A stretch of 37,037 nt of DNA. Origin: an uncultured Pseudomonadales bacterium. Lineage in GTDB: Bacteria; Pseudomonadota; Gammaproteobacteria; Pseudomonadales; Azotimanducaceae. The DNA lies in the NCBI GenBank assembly GCA_947258825.1, contig CAMYJX010000019.1, forward strand, positions 1-37,037. Direction: 5' to 3'. Every line of letters starts with the position of its first letter. The stretch's first letter is position 1. Positions 7,804 through 15,959 of this stretch are shown piece after piece. The notes under the pieces were generated by a model, which did no database searches, was not told the origin of the DNA, and worked only from the letters and a program-made list of their open reading frames with translations. Both the position numbers and the translations under genes were made by a program.

Positions 7804-8481
7804 TCAGCCCGCGGTGATCGCCGGCTTCTTGGCGCTGGCCGCGGGGGGCGCGTTGTCGCCCTCCATGATGTTGAGGAACTTGACTACGGCAATCTCCAGG
7901 CTTTCCACGATGGCGCTGGTCTTCGACTGCAGCACGGAGTGGACCAGCAGCAGGGGAATGGCAGCCATCAGGCCAAAGGCCGTGGTGTTCATCGCGATGG
8001 AGATGCTCTGGGACAGCAGCGTGGCCTTTTCCGCCGGATCTGCGTTGGCAACGGCGGTGAAGGCAGCGATCAAACCGATGATCGTGCCCAGCAGGCCCAG
8101 CAGCGTGGCGATGTTGGCAAAGGTTGCCAGATAGGGGGTTCGTCGCTCGATGTTGGGCAGCACTTCGAGCAGGCCTTCTTCCATGGCGTACTCGATGTCG
8201 TCCCGACGACGGGAAGATGCCCTGCGGGTCATGCCGTCGGCAATGATGCGGCTCATGGCGGATTTCGATTTCTGCACCACGCCGGAAAGCTCGCGCTGTT
8301 TGCGCTGCTTGAGCAGGGTCAGAATCTTCTCGAAGTCACGCCGGTTTATTCTGGTCTGGTTGGCCAGATAAACATATCGCTCCAGGGCGATCGCGACGCC
8401 GACAGCCAGCACGACGGCAATGGGGTACATAAAGGGCCCGCCGTCCTGGAAGAAGCTCACTACTGTTGTGTACATATCCAT
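7804..8481 (-). CDS. ExbB/TolQ/MotA-family proton-channel subunit
   Basis: A 225-residue ExbB/TolQ-type protein with three membrane helices: about 14-33 (GPFMYPIAVVLAVGVAIALE), about 118-143 (ATLLGLLGTIIGLIAAFTAV) and about 155-180 (SISIAMNTTAFGLMAAIPLL). A basic cytosolic region lies between helices 1 and 2. The conserved GLLGT-x-x-G and the N-T-T-A-F-G-L-x-x-A-I-P motif, with threonines lining the proton path, are intact. It is a single ExbB accompanied by two ExbD paralogues, the same make-up as the AglR-AglQ-AglS motor of Myxococcus. Its start lies 3 nt after the upstream small gene's stop. Confidence 0.93.
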   Translation of the reverse strand: MDMYTTVVSFFQDGGPFMYPIAVVLAVGVAIALERYVYLANQTRINRRDFEKILTLLKQRKQRELSGVVQKSKSAMSRIIADGMTRRASSRRRDDIEYAMEEGLLEVLPNIERRTPYLATFANIATLLGLLGTIIGLIAAFTAVANADPAEKATLLSQSISIAMNTTAFGLMAAIPLLLVHSVLQSKTSAIVESLEIAVVKFLNIMEGDNAPPAASAKKPAITAG

Positions 8482-8484
8482 TTC

Positions 8485-8793
8485 TTACTCCTCCGGGTCT
8501 TTTCCATTGAGGTTCTCGAAGTAGGTCATCTCACGTCGATACGCCGGTGGGTAAAGACGACGAAACAGTTCTTCCTCCGCGAATTCGGTTTGCAACTCGA
8601 TCTCCGGTAACCCACTGGGTTGCTGCCAGGGAACGATATACAGGACTTTCGGTAATTCTTGGTTGCCGGAGATCACGGTTTCATCAAGTTCGATCCTTCC
8701 AGCAGGCGATTCGGCCTCCGCGGCCGTGGCTGCAAAGCTGAACGTCAGCGACTGACACAACAGCAGAACGATGATTCGCATTGAGCCCGCCAT
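8485..8793 (-). CDS. Small exported protein of the ExbBDD operon, unknown function
   Basis: A 102-residue protein starting at the ATG at 8793, which overlaps the upstream TPR gene's stop as TGATG; this coupling decides the start. A signal peptide is clear (MRIIVLLLCQSLTFSFAATA then AEAES). The mature protein reads IELDETVISGNQELPKVLYI, then VPWQQPSG, and ends in a charged helix (YPPAYRREMTYFENLNGKDP). From memory, the 'I-GNQELPKVLYIVPW' motif recurs in small proteins next to ExbB genes of this type of cluster in other gammaproteobacteria, but I cannot name a function. It is likely a periplasmic accessory of the machine. Confidence 0.8.
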   Translation of the reverse strand: MAGSMRIIVLLLCQSLTFSFAATAAEAESPAGRIELDETVISGNQELPKVLYIVPWQQPSGLPEIELQTEFAEEELFRRLYPPAYRREMTYFENLNGKDPEE

Positions 8794-9512
8794 CAGACGC
8801 CCAGCCTCCGTTCCAGATCCATTACCCATCCGGCAACGCGCCGGTCTGGTTCCGAAGCCAGCAGCTGGTAACGGCGGTAAGCGGCAAGCGCGTCTTCCAG
8901 CCGACCCAGATACAGCTCATAAAGAATCCCCAGGTTCAGATAGGCATCGCGATAATCCGGCGCTGCCTGCAGGCAAGCACGATAATGAGATTCAGCTCCG
9001 GAGAAGTCGCCTTCGCGGCGCAGCATGACGCCCAGCTCTGTGCGTGCCGCACAGTTGGCGGGGTTCGCTTCGATGGCCTTGTCCAGCGCCAGTCGCGCTG
9101 CGTCCTCACGGCCCTGGGCGATGAAAACTTCGGCCAGATTGATCCACGGGCCGGCCAGCTCCGGCTGCTCGTCGGTGATCTGCAGAAGCAGGCCTTCCGC
9201 TTCCGTAAGCCGCCCTGCCCGCAACGCCTCTGTTGCCGTGACAAAGCGATCAAGGTTGCGCGACCTGACCTCCGGCACGGCAACCGGCGGGCCCGGTTCG
9301 AGGGCGGGAAACAGCCCGTCAGCTTCCTGCATGGCGGCCGGGATGTCAGCCCGGGGGCCGGCGTCGGCGGTGGGTGCCGAATCAGCATCTCCCGAAGCCG
9401 CTGATCGGGTATCCGTCGTGCGGGGGGCATCGCCACCGCTGGCGCATCCCTGGGAAAGCAGCACGCCCAGCAGCAGAAGCAACCCCGCGGCATCAGTGAA
9501 TGGTTTCGACAT
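8793..9512 (-). CDS. TPR protein, probable lipoprotein
   Basis: A 239-residue exported TPR protein. The N-terminus GLLLLLGVLLSQGCASGG ends in a cysteine after a hydrophobic run, consistent with a lipobox although the -3/-2 residues (Ser, Gln) are not ideal. A disordered Ser/Ala/Asp-rich linker (about 25-60) leads to TPR-like helices. These include TEALRAGRLTEAEGLLLQIT, WINLAEVFIAQGREDAARLA, ELGVMLRREGDFSGAESHY and LNLGILYELYLGRLEDALAA. TPR lipoproteins of this size commonly scaffold envelope complexes. The start overlaps the end of the upstream large TPR gene by 20 nt. It resembles the short TPR proteins that accompany Agl/Glt-type motors, but that is inference from context. Confidence 0.85.
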   Translation of the reverse strand: MSKPFTDAAGLLLLLGVLLSQGCASGGDAPRTTDTRSAASGDADSAPTADAGPRADIPAAMQEADGLFPALEPGPPVAVPEVRSRNLDRFVTATEALRAGRLTEAEGLLLQITDEQPELAGPWINLAEVFIAQGREDAARLALDKAIEANPANCAARTELGVMLRREGDFSGAESHYRACLQAAPDYRDAYLNLGILYELYLGRLEDALAAYRRYQLLASEPDRRVAGWVMDLERRLGV

Positions 9513-12318
9513 AAGTCACCTCCACCTCGTGTTTATCGAACCTTGCCGGCATCAGACGGCCAAGCTCGCTGAAGCTCTTCTCGATCCATGGGTCCCAGTC
9601 ACCGTCCCAGCTGCGACGCATGTTGATCTCGTGCAGGCTGATGGCCTGCTCTTCGAAGGGGAACGCCTGCTCTTCCAGCAGAATGTCGTACTGCTCCTGC
9701 TCCATGGGTGAAAGGCCGGCTGGGCGTTCAGACTGCATGATGGCTGCGGAAAGCGACGTGTACAGATCGGCGATCTGAAACGTGCTGGCAGACGTGAAGT
9801 CCGCGACCTGATAGGACGCTGCAGCCTCGAAGGCCTGCAGCGTGCGTTTCAGCGCTTTCTGTTTTCTCTGCAGGCTCTTCTTGAGCGGATTGGTCAAGCG
9901 CACCGCGTCGAAGGCCGCTCGCTCGTCCTCGGCCAGCACGTACTGGGCTTCAGCGGCAAGGTAGGTGGCGCGTTCGCCGGCACTGCTGCCCAAGCTCGCG
10001 TGGAGCTGGATCTTCTCCGCCAGCCAGTAGCGCCGGCTCTGGCCGTCGCCAAGACGCTGATACAGCAGATCCAGGTTGTGCATGGCTTCCAGCTGAAGAT
10101 CCGGAGGGCTTCGGTAGGTTTGCGCGTAGTCTTTGAAGTAAATCACCGCGCTGTTTACATCATCGAGTTCCAGATACAGCTCGGCCGCCCGGTACAGGGA
10201 CTGACGGCGTACTTCCCCGTCGGGGTCTTCGCTGGCAAGGCGCACGTATTCCCGGGCGGCCGCGGTCTGGTCGCCGGTCTGTTCGTACATGGCAGCAAGG
10301 CGCTTGGCCGTGTCGCGACCCAGCTCGCTGCCAGGATACGCCAGCCTGAACTCGGCCAGCAGCGCGGCCGCTTCGCCGATTCGACCCGCGCCTTCGGTTA
10401 CCGCCACGGCATCGTAGTGGCCCTGCATCGCCAGCTCGGATGCGGGATCGATTTCCTTCAGGCGCAGATAATGGCCGACTGCAAGGTCCATTTCGCCGCC
10501 CTGCTCGCTGGCCTCACCCTGCTTGTAGATTGATGCCAGCAGCCGCTCTCTGATGGAATCTCGCTCCTGCTCCTCGAGCTCACCAGCCAGCAGCTGTCGA
10601 TAAGCCCGTTCAGAGTCCGCATACTCGCCAAGCTCGAACCAGCCGTGGCCCAGAACCAGAAGGCCCGTTTGCCGCAGCGACCACGGCAGATCCGGCCAGG
10701 TGCGCAGCAGGTTGTCGGCCAGCTCCACCGCACGGTCGTATTCCTGCAGCTGGAACAGGCCGTCAGCCGCATCGGTCTGAACCGCTGGCGCCCGGGGATC
10801 CAGCGGGAAGACGGCGGCAAACTCGATCTGCGCGTCAATCTTCTGATGCAGCCAGATTTCCTGCTCGTCAGCGGGGGCACGATCGACGAGCACATCGAGC
10901 CCGAGTATGGCCGCGTACCCGGCTTCGGGAGCCCGCGGATAATCGGGGAACTCCCGGACGACCCGCTGGTAGGCGTCAACCGCGCGGCCCAGCTCGTCGG
11001 CTTCCGTGTAAACCTCGCCCAGCAGGAAGACATATTCGGCGGTCTCCGGGTCCTCGGGGAACGTGGCAACCAGCTCTTCATACCAGTTTGCCGCTGCAAG
11101 GTAGTCGGCCTGTTCTCCGGATTCCTGAGCTTCCGCATGCGCATACTTGGACAGCTCGTCCAGGTATTCCTTCAGGGTATCGATGTAGCCCGCCCGGGCG
11201 GTTTCCCCGTGTACGTCCCAGAACTCGCTGAAGATACCGTAACGGCGGACAAACATTTCCTTCTTCGGCCGGACCTCGCTCGGGAAATCCGCCTCGATGA
11301 GGGTCTGGATCATGCCGATGTGCGCATTTGGAGCGCGTGCGTCCAGGGGATTCTCGTCGATGAACATCTGCCAGGTGGCGACGCTGTCGAGAAAACGTTC
11401 CCGCTCCAGATAGTCCTCGGCGAGGGTCTGGTACGCGAAGTACTGCCATTGCGGCCGTTGCAGCGCCGCCATCTGATCCGCCAGGGTCACCGGGCCGTCC
11501 AGATATCCCAGCGCCAGCGTCACTACGCGAAAGCTGTCATCCAGAAGCTCCCGGTCGGTAGCGGCCAGAGACTCGGGATTGCTCTCGGGCAACAGGCTGT
11601 CAATGACCGTAAAAAAGCTGGCCAGACTCGCGTCGAGATCCGAGATCTTGAACAGCGCCCAGCCGCGCATGTAGTTGGCATTCTGCCAGTAAGGGGTGTC
11701 CGGGCCCTGGTCTACGACGAAGGCGTAGTCTTCACTGGCCGGTCGATACTGCTCCCGCGAAAAGGCGATCTCGGCCCGGCGGAAACGGGATTCCAGAAGA
11801 AAAGGGCTCTGGGGATAACCGACGATGAGCTGGTCAAGATAACCCACCGCCTTGTCGGTCTGCCCGGCGAGATCGTAGGCCCGGGCCAGCTGGTAAAGAA
11901 TTTCATCCCGATCGCCGCCCTCGGCCTGGTCCAGCAAAGACTCATAAAGCGAGATTGCCGCCTGGTAGGGCTCGGGCTGCCCGGCGATGTCCAGATCTTC
12001 GCCCACGCTCATTTCCAGATCTGCCAGACGCTTACCGATGGCCCGGTCTTCCTCCTGGTTCGCCATGGTCCCGTAAACGCGTCGATAGGCGAGCATCACC
12101 TCTTCACGAGTGGGCGCCGCTGCCGGCGCCGTCGGCACTTCCAGCTCCGGCAGCCGATCAACGACCTGCGCCAGCTTCGGTCCGCGGGATTCCATGACGT
12201 CTGAAGAGCCAAACCAGCTGCAGCCGGAAAGCGCTGCGAAAACGCAGGGAGCCAGCATCACGAGCGTCCACGACCGGCGGTCGCTTTCAGCACGTTGCCG
12301 CTTCTGCGGGAACATCAC
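9493..12318 (-). CDS. Large TPR lipoprotein (941 aa)
   Basis: A 941-residue protein with a basic N-terminus, a hydrophobic segment and a canonical lipobox (VFAALSGCSWFG), so the mature protein should be lipid-anchored. The rest is helical TPR or Sel1-like repeat material throughout. Examples are ILYQLARAYDLAGQTDKAVG near 136, YVFLLGEVYTEADELGRAVD near 430, VLGHGWFELGEYADSERAYR near 555 and YRAAELYLELDDVNSAVIYF near 706. The C-terminus (about 770-941) changes to a Lys/Arg/Glu-rich helical region without clear repeats. Repeated 'FP-DP-A-----A' periods resemble YfgC/YbgF/BamD-style envelope TPR proteins. It overlaps the upstream gene by 4 nt and the downstream gene by 20 nt. It is probably the main periplasmic scaffold of the system. 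Confidence 0.88.
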   Translation of the reverse strand: MMFPQKRQRAESDRRSWTLVMLAPCVFAALSGCSWFGSSDVMESRGPKLAQVVDRLPELEVPTAPAAAPTREEVMLAYRRVYGTMANQEEDRAIGKRLADLEMSVGEDLDIAGQPEPYQAAISLYESLLDQAEGGDRDEILYQLARAYDLAGQTDKAVGYLDQLIVGYPQSPFLLESRFRRAEIAFSREQYRPASEDYAFVVDQGPDTPYWQNANYMRGWALFKISDLDASLASFFTVIDSLLPESNPESLAATDRELLDDSFRVVTLALGYLDGPVTLADQMAALQRPQWQYFAYQTLAEDYLERERFLDSVATWQMFIDENPLDARAPNAHIGMIQTLIEADFPSEVRPKKEMFVRRYGIFSEFWDVHGETARAGYIDTLKEYLDELSKYAHAEAQESGEQADYLAAANWYEELVATFPEDPETAEYVFLLGEVYTEADELGRAVDAYQRVVREFPDYPRAPEAGYAAILGLDVLVDRAPADEQEIWLHQKIDAQIEFAAVFPLDPRAPAVQTDAADGLFQLQEYDRAVELADNLLRTWPDLPWSLRQTGLLVLGHGWFELGEYADSERAYRQLLAGELEEQERDSIRERLLASIYKQGEASEQGGEMDLAVGHYLRLKEIDPASELAMQGHYDAVAVTEGAGRIGEAAALLAEFRLAYPGSELGRDTAKRLAAMYEQTGDQTAAAREYVRLASEDPDGEVRRQSLYRAAELYLELDDVNSAVIYFKDYAQTYRSPPDLQLEAMHNLDLLYQRLGDGQSRRYWLAEKIQLHASLGSSAGERATYLAAEAQYVLAEDERAAFDAVRLTNPLKKSLQRKQKALKRTLQAFEAAASYQVADFTSASTFQIADLYTSLSAAIMQSERPAGLSPMEQEQYDILLEEQAFPFEEQAISLHEINMRRSWDGDWDPWIEKSFSELGRLMPARFDKHEVEVTYVETIH

Positions 12319-14243
12319 GAGCCACCACCGAACGGCTGAGGCTGATCCAGAGCCGCCAGCTGGTCGGTGGCACGGGCAATGGCTATGCGCGCGGTAGCCA
12401 GATACCCTTCCACCTCCCGGGCTTCCTGCTGCATACCGCGCCGAAGGGCTGCAGCAAGCATGTCTTCGCGGCTGTTCAGCGCGCTTGTGACCCGACTGCG
12501 CAACGTCTCCGTGCGCTCGGCAAGGATCAGAAAATCAGTCTCAACACCGGCAGCGAAGCTTGCTTCCGCCCCGGCAATCCGCGCGATCCGATCATCCACG
12601 TCCGCCAGCAGCTGACGATCTTCGGCGAGCGCTTTGTCCAGCATCCGAAGACGGCCGGCCCGTTGGTCGGCAATCTGCCAGAATACGGTCCCCTCCAGGC
12701 GCCGAATTCGCTTCATGAACCGGTCCTGATCCTCGGGCGCCATATGCGCTTGCGCCATTCGCGCCCCGTCAGAAAGGTCGGAAAGTTCCTGAAGCAGTTC
12801 CAGCTCCTGCACGGTCGCCAGCTGATGCATCCACGCCTCGGTGAGCGTTGCCGGGCTCGACTTCAGGCTTTGCAGGCGCTGCGCCGCCTCGTCAATGTCG
12901 ACCTCGAGGTTCGCTCTCCGGCCGAGCAGGTCCTCGCTGTGAATCATTTCCCGGGCAACCGCCGTGCGGCGACGACGCTCCACGGCAACCTCGTCCAGAG
13001 CTTCCAGGCGGACGGGAAGCGTGCCAATCCAGTCCACCATGCCGTTCAGCTCGCGCCATTCCAGCAACACCTGATGCACGTCTTCGCTGGCAAGCCACTG
13101 CAGCCAGTCATCTCTTCCGAGCTGCTCACGCCAGGCCGACACAGCGGAATCTGAACGCAGGGCCGCGTCGCGATCGGCCTCCTCCTGCTCGGTGGCGAGC
13201 ATGGTGTCCGAGGCCGTATCGGCCAGAGTCTCCAGCAGGTTCCGCACCCAGGCCCGATCATCCACCCGACTGGAAAACTGCTCCAGGCTCACCAGGCGAT
13301 TCTCGAAAACCCGCTCTGCAACCCGATACTGATCCAGCGCCTGGCTGGACGAAGAAAGGTGCTCAAGGCTCATGGGAAAGCCCAGCTGCGCGGCCGCCAC
13401 GCTCGCGTTCCAACGGGATTCCTTCTGGATGGTCAGCCAGATTCGCGCAGCAAGCTCGTAATCGCCGTTTTCCATGGCCAGACCGGCGTACGCGGCCATA
13501 GCGACGTCCCGATAGCGACCTTCGCCAGGCAGCCGGTCAAGCACGGCTTTCGCCTGCAGCGGGCGCTTTTCCTGACGCGCGATTACCGCCATCGCCAGCC
13601 GGGCACGCTGCACGATATCAAAGCTCACCCGGTCTTTTGCCGGGAACTCTGCAAGCCGCGTGAAGGTCTCGCGGGCCGCGTTCAGGTCACCGGACGCGCG
13701 ATAAGCGACTCCCAGATTGAACAGACCATAGGCGAGAAACGCTTCGCCTGGTTCGATGGAAGAAAGCGCAGCATCGGCTCGCGCGAGATCTCCGAGAGCG
13801 ATGGCCGCCTCGGCGGTCATGAACGAAACTTCCGGATAACTGTGGCGACGACCCCGCCAGTTGCTGCCGAGATCGATTCGTGCCAGCTCCTGTTCCATGC
13901 CCTGCCAGTCCTGACTTCGGTATCGCTCCCGGGCGAGGTGGAAGGCCAGGCGCATTCGATCGATGTCCGTCAGCTCCTCATCAGCCACCTGATCGAACGT
14001 ATTGCTGGCAAGAACGTACATGCGCTCCTTGAAGGCAAAGCTTCCGAGCGCAAGGTCGAATCTGACCGGATCCTCTCCCTGTCGCCCCTGTGCTTCCGCA
14101 ACCATGACGTCAACGAGTGCCTGTTCGTAGTCTTCCTGATAGAAAGCAAACAGCGCCGTCCCGTAGGTGAGCTCGTCAATGGGCTTTGCACCCGGACCAG
14201 CCAACAGGCAGCTGAGAATGAGCTCGCAGAGAAACGCTTTCAT
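12315..14243 (-). CDS. Exported TPR/coiled-coil protein (642 aa)
   Basis: A 642-residue protein with a signal peptide (MKAFLCELILSCLLAGPGA) but no lipobox of the usual spacing. The N-terminal ~300 residues are TPR-like: YGTALFAFYQEDYEQALVDV near 27, AEAAIALGDLARADAALSSI near 144 and FNLGVAYRASGDLNAARETF near 171. The C-terminal ~300 residues are long charged helices likely to form coiled coils (for example near 425-470 and 530-630). These carry many Arg/Glu/Leu heptads and end in a short Gly-rich tail. It precedes the 941-residue TPR gene with a 4-nt ATGA overlap. The function is unrecognised; position and export signal argue for a structural role in the same envelope assembly. Confidence 0.85.
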   Translation of the reverse strand: MKAFLCELILSCLLAGPGAKPIDELTYGTALFAFYQEDYEQALVDVMVAEAQGRQGEDPVRFDLALGSFAFKERMYVLASNTFDQVADEELTDIDRMRLAFHLARERYRSQDWQGMEQELARIDLGSNWRGRRHSYPEVSFMTAEAAIALGDLARADAALSSIEPGEAFLAYGLFNLGVAYRASGDLNAARETFTRLAEFPAKDRVSFDIVQRARLAMAVIARQEKRPLQAKAVLDRLPGEGRYRDVAMAAYAGLAMENGDYELAARIWLTIQKESRWNASVAAAQLGFPMSLEHLSSSSQALDQYRVAERVFENRLVSLEQFSSRVDDRAWVRNLLETLADTASDTMLATEQEEADRDAALRSDSAVSAWREQLGRDDWLQWLASEDVHQVLLEWRELNGMVDWIGTLPVRLEALDEVAVERRRRTAVAREMIHSEDLLGRRANLEVDIDEAAQRLQSLKSSPATLTEAWMHQLATVQELELLQELSDLSDGARMAQAHMAPEDQDRFMKRIRRLEGTVFWQIADQRAGRLRMLDKALAEDRQLLADVDDRIARIAGAEASFAAGVETDFLILAERTETLRSRVTSALNSREDMLAAALRRGMQQEAREVEGYLATARIAIARATDQLAALDQPQPFGGGS

Positions 14244-14263
14244 GAGCTAGCAGCCTCCCCGGA

Positions 14264-14842
14264 TCAGTTGCTGACCGCTGCTGCGAATTCCGGCTGGTAC
14301 TTGGCTGAAGAATCCTTGATGGCCAGCTCGACGAAGGCCGGATCAAAGGACTTTTCAAATTCCACCGTCGCGGCGCGACGGAAGTCCCGACCGCTCGGCC
14401 CGCGGCCGGTGAAGAAAGCGGTGAGGCGATGAGATCCCTGCTTGACGTTGCCAACGTAGACCTTCTGCACACCGCCGCGGTAGAGCGCGTCCACCTGACG
14501 ATCCGTATAGAGGTGATGGGCAACTTCGTCCCCGTTGATCTTCACGGAAACCGAATCCAGCTGAAAGAAGTCGCCCACATCCATGGACAGGAAAACGGCC
14601 ACCTGGGAGCTGGCCGGGAAGAGAAGATCTTCCTCGAGGATAACCAGGTCGCGCTTGAGCTCAAGCAGCGCTTTTTTGACATCCTCCAGGTCCCCGGGTG
14701 CAGGGGCGGGCCCTGCCCCGGCGCTTGCCTTGCCAGCCGCCGGATCGGCGCTGGCGGACGCATCGCCAAAGGCCGGCCGGCCGGATGCCAGAAACAGCAT
14801 TGAAGCGATTGCCGTCAGTAGCAGTATCCTATGCATGTTCAC
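14264..14842 (-). CDS. Conserved exported protein of the operon, unknown function
   Basis: A protein of ~192 residues starting at the GTG at 14842, chosen because AAGGA sits 6 nt upstream; an ATG two codons on is the alternative. It has a signal peptide (HRILLLTAIASMLFLASGRP-AFG) and an Ala/Pro/Gly-rich linker. A short helix follows (LEDVKKALLELKRDLVILEE) and then a beta-rich domain: VAVFLSMDVGDFFQLDSVSV, LYRGGVQKVYVGNVKQGSHR, LTAFFTGRGPSGRDFRRA. The 'ELLFP---QVAVF-SMDVG-FF-LDSV' and 'GGVQ--Y-GN---G-H-L-AFFTG-GP-GRD' patterns look strongly constrained. I recall homologues in similar clusters annotated only as hypothetical. It lies between the thioredoxin and the first TPR gene (20-nt gap). 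Confidence 0.8.
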   Translation of the reverse strand: MNMHRILLLTAIASMLFLASGRPAFGDASASADPAAGKASAGAGPAPAPGDLEDVKKALLELKRDLVILEEDLLFPASSQVAVFLSMDVGDFFQLDSVSVKINGDEVAHHLYTDRQVDALYRGGVQKVYVGNVKQGSHRLTAFFTGRGPSGRDFRRAATVEFEKSFDPAFVELAIKDSSAKYQPEFAAAVSN

Positions 14843-14878
14843 GATCAATCCTTGTGCTCGTCGGCGCGCACGCGCCTG

Positions 14879-15385
14879 CTATTCCCTGATGAGTTCTTTG
14901 ACAACCTCGACGTACTTGGCTTCGTCGCCGGGTTTGTAGCCACGATGGATGTAGCGAATCCTGCCATCCCGATCGACGACCACCGTGCTGGGCATGGCCT
15001 CGAGCTTGTAGAGCTCGCTGACCAGTTGGCCTTCATCGATGAGCACCGGAAAGCTGATGTTGGTCTTGTCGACGATTTTCTGGGCCGGTGCTACTTCGCC
15101 TTCGACGTTGACGCCAAGCACGGCAAATCCGGTGTCCTCATAGCGTTGGTGCAGCCGATCCAGCAACGGCATTTCCTGGCGACAGGGCCCGCACCAGCTG
15201 GCCCAGAAATTGATGAGCACTACCTGTCCACGGTATTCGTCCAGGCGCAGGTTGCCCCCATCTAGGCTTTTGAGGGTGAAGTCCGGAGCGGATTCCTGTA
15301 GTGAGACCGCAAAGGCCGATGGCGCAAGACTCAGAATCAACAGGCCACCGGCGAGCAGTGGGGAAAGACAACGCTTGAGACTCAC
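14879..15385 (-). CDS. TlpA/ResA-like periplasmic thioredoxin-fold protein
   Basis: A 168-residue exported thioredoxin-like protein. GTG at 15385 is chosen because AAGGAGG lies 5 nt upstream. The signal peptide (KRCLSPLLAGGLLILSLAPS-AFA) is followed by the AhpC/TSA-Redoxin-type fold: SAPDFTLKSLDGGNLRLDEY, VVLINFWASWCGPCRQEMPL with the CGPC active site (Cys65, Cys68), a VLGVN strand, and MPSTVVVDRDGRIRYIHRGY with the cis-proline loop. TlpA/ResA proteins reduce or isomerise thiols in the periplasm. It is the first gene of the ten-gene TPR/ExbBDD/TonB-like cluster, suggesting that a disulfide in one of the envelope partners is controlled or repaired. Confidence 0.9.
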   Translation of the reverse strand: MSLKRCLSPLLAGGLLILSLAPSAFAVSLQESAPDFTLKSLDGGNLRLDEYRGQVVLINFWASWCGPCRQEMPLLDRLHQRYEDTGFAVLGVNVEGEVAPAQKIVDKTNISFPVLIDEGQLVSELYKLEAMPSTVVVDRDGRIRYIHRGYKPGDEAKYVEVVKELIRE

Positions 15386-15959
15386 AGGATCCTCCTTAAA
15401 CCGCTGCTCCTGCAGCGCTCTCGTCAATTGTCGGTACCGGACACCAAACAGTGCGCCGTCGAAAGGCCCGGGGGCCTTTCGAACTGCCGGCCGCTACCGT
15501 CTGGCGCGTCCTGCTGCCCGTTCCGCTGCCGTCCTGGCCGCGGCCCGTCGCCGAAGCGACGGGTGGATGACTACCTGAATCCATTCAAAGCGCATCCTGA
15601 TGAGAACGGCCGGAAAAGGCGTCGGAACCCGCCGACTGCTCGAATCCCCAGAGCGTGCCCCGGAGACCGACAGCGAGATCCGACGTGACCGATTCACTTC
15701 GAACGACCCTGGCTCCAACCCAACCGGGTGGACCCTGACTACCGGCTGTAGTTACTAGCCGTAGTTACTGGCCATCGCTCCGTTCCCGTTCTTCCAACCC
15801 GCTGCATCCCGCAGCTGGCCGAGACGCAAAGTTAAATCAGCGGGGAGAGCAAGAATGTGGCGTGGATCACGTTCCGGCGCTGGCTAGTGCGGCGGGGGCG
15901 GCAAAGTGAGACCCGACACTCGAAGCGAATGCCCAGAGGGGACGAGAGGGAGGAGCCGA
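15386..15959. other. 574-nt intergenic/leader region with two hairpins
   Basis: No gene is credible here; the short frames lack ribosome sites and recognisable sequence. It separates the end of apbE from the start of the ten-gene operon, so it should hold the operon's promoter. Two strong stems lie in its tlpA-proximal part. The first, 15460-15481, is a 10-bp perfect stem around GG. The second, 15544-15563, is an 8-bp stem (CCCGTCGC/GCGACGGG) that on the minus strand closes a UUCG tetraloop. Farther up, 15745-15773 is a 13-bp direct repeat. I could not identify a convincing -10/-35 pair. Confidence 0.7.
15745..15773. repeat. 13-bp direct repeat, about 2.2 copies
   Basis: GCTGTAGTTACTA (15745-15757) is followed immediately by GCCGTAGTTACTG (15758-15770) and then GCC. 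It is a short tandem array with period 13, the same period as the two longer arrays elsewhere in the window, but with a different unit sequence. Confidence 0.8.

Noticed and set aside
10645..12204. 519-codon open frame on the plus strand over the large TPR gene
   Set aside because: Shadow of the 941-residue TPR gene, which has a signal, a lipobox and coupling to neighbours.
15396..15718. Short frames in the 574-nt gap before the envelope operon
   Set aside because: No ribosome sites, no recognisable sequence, and overlap with strong hairpins.
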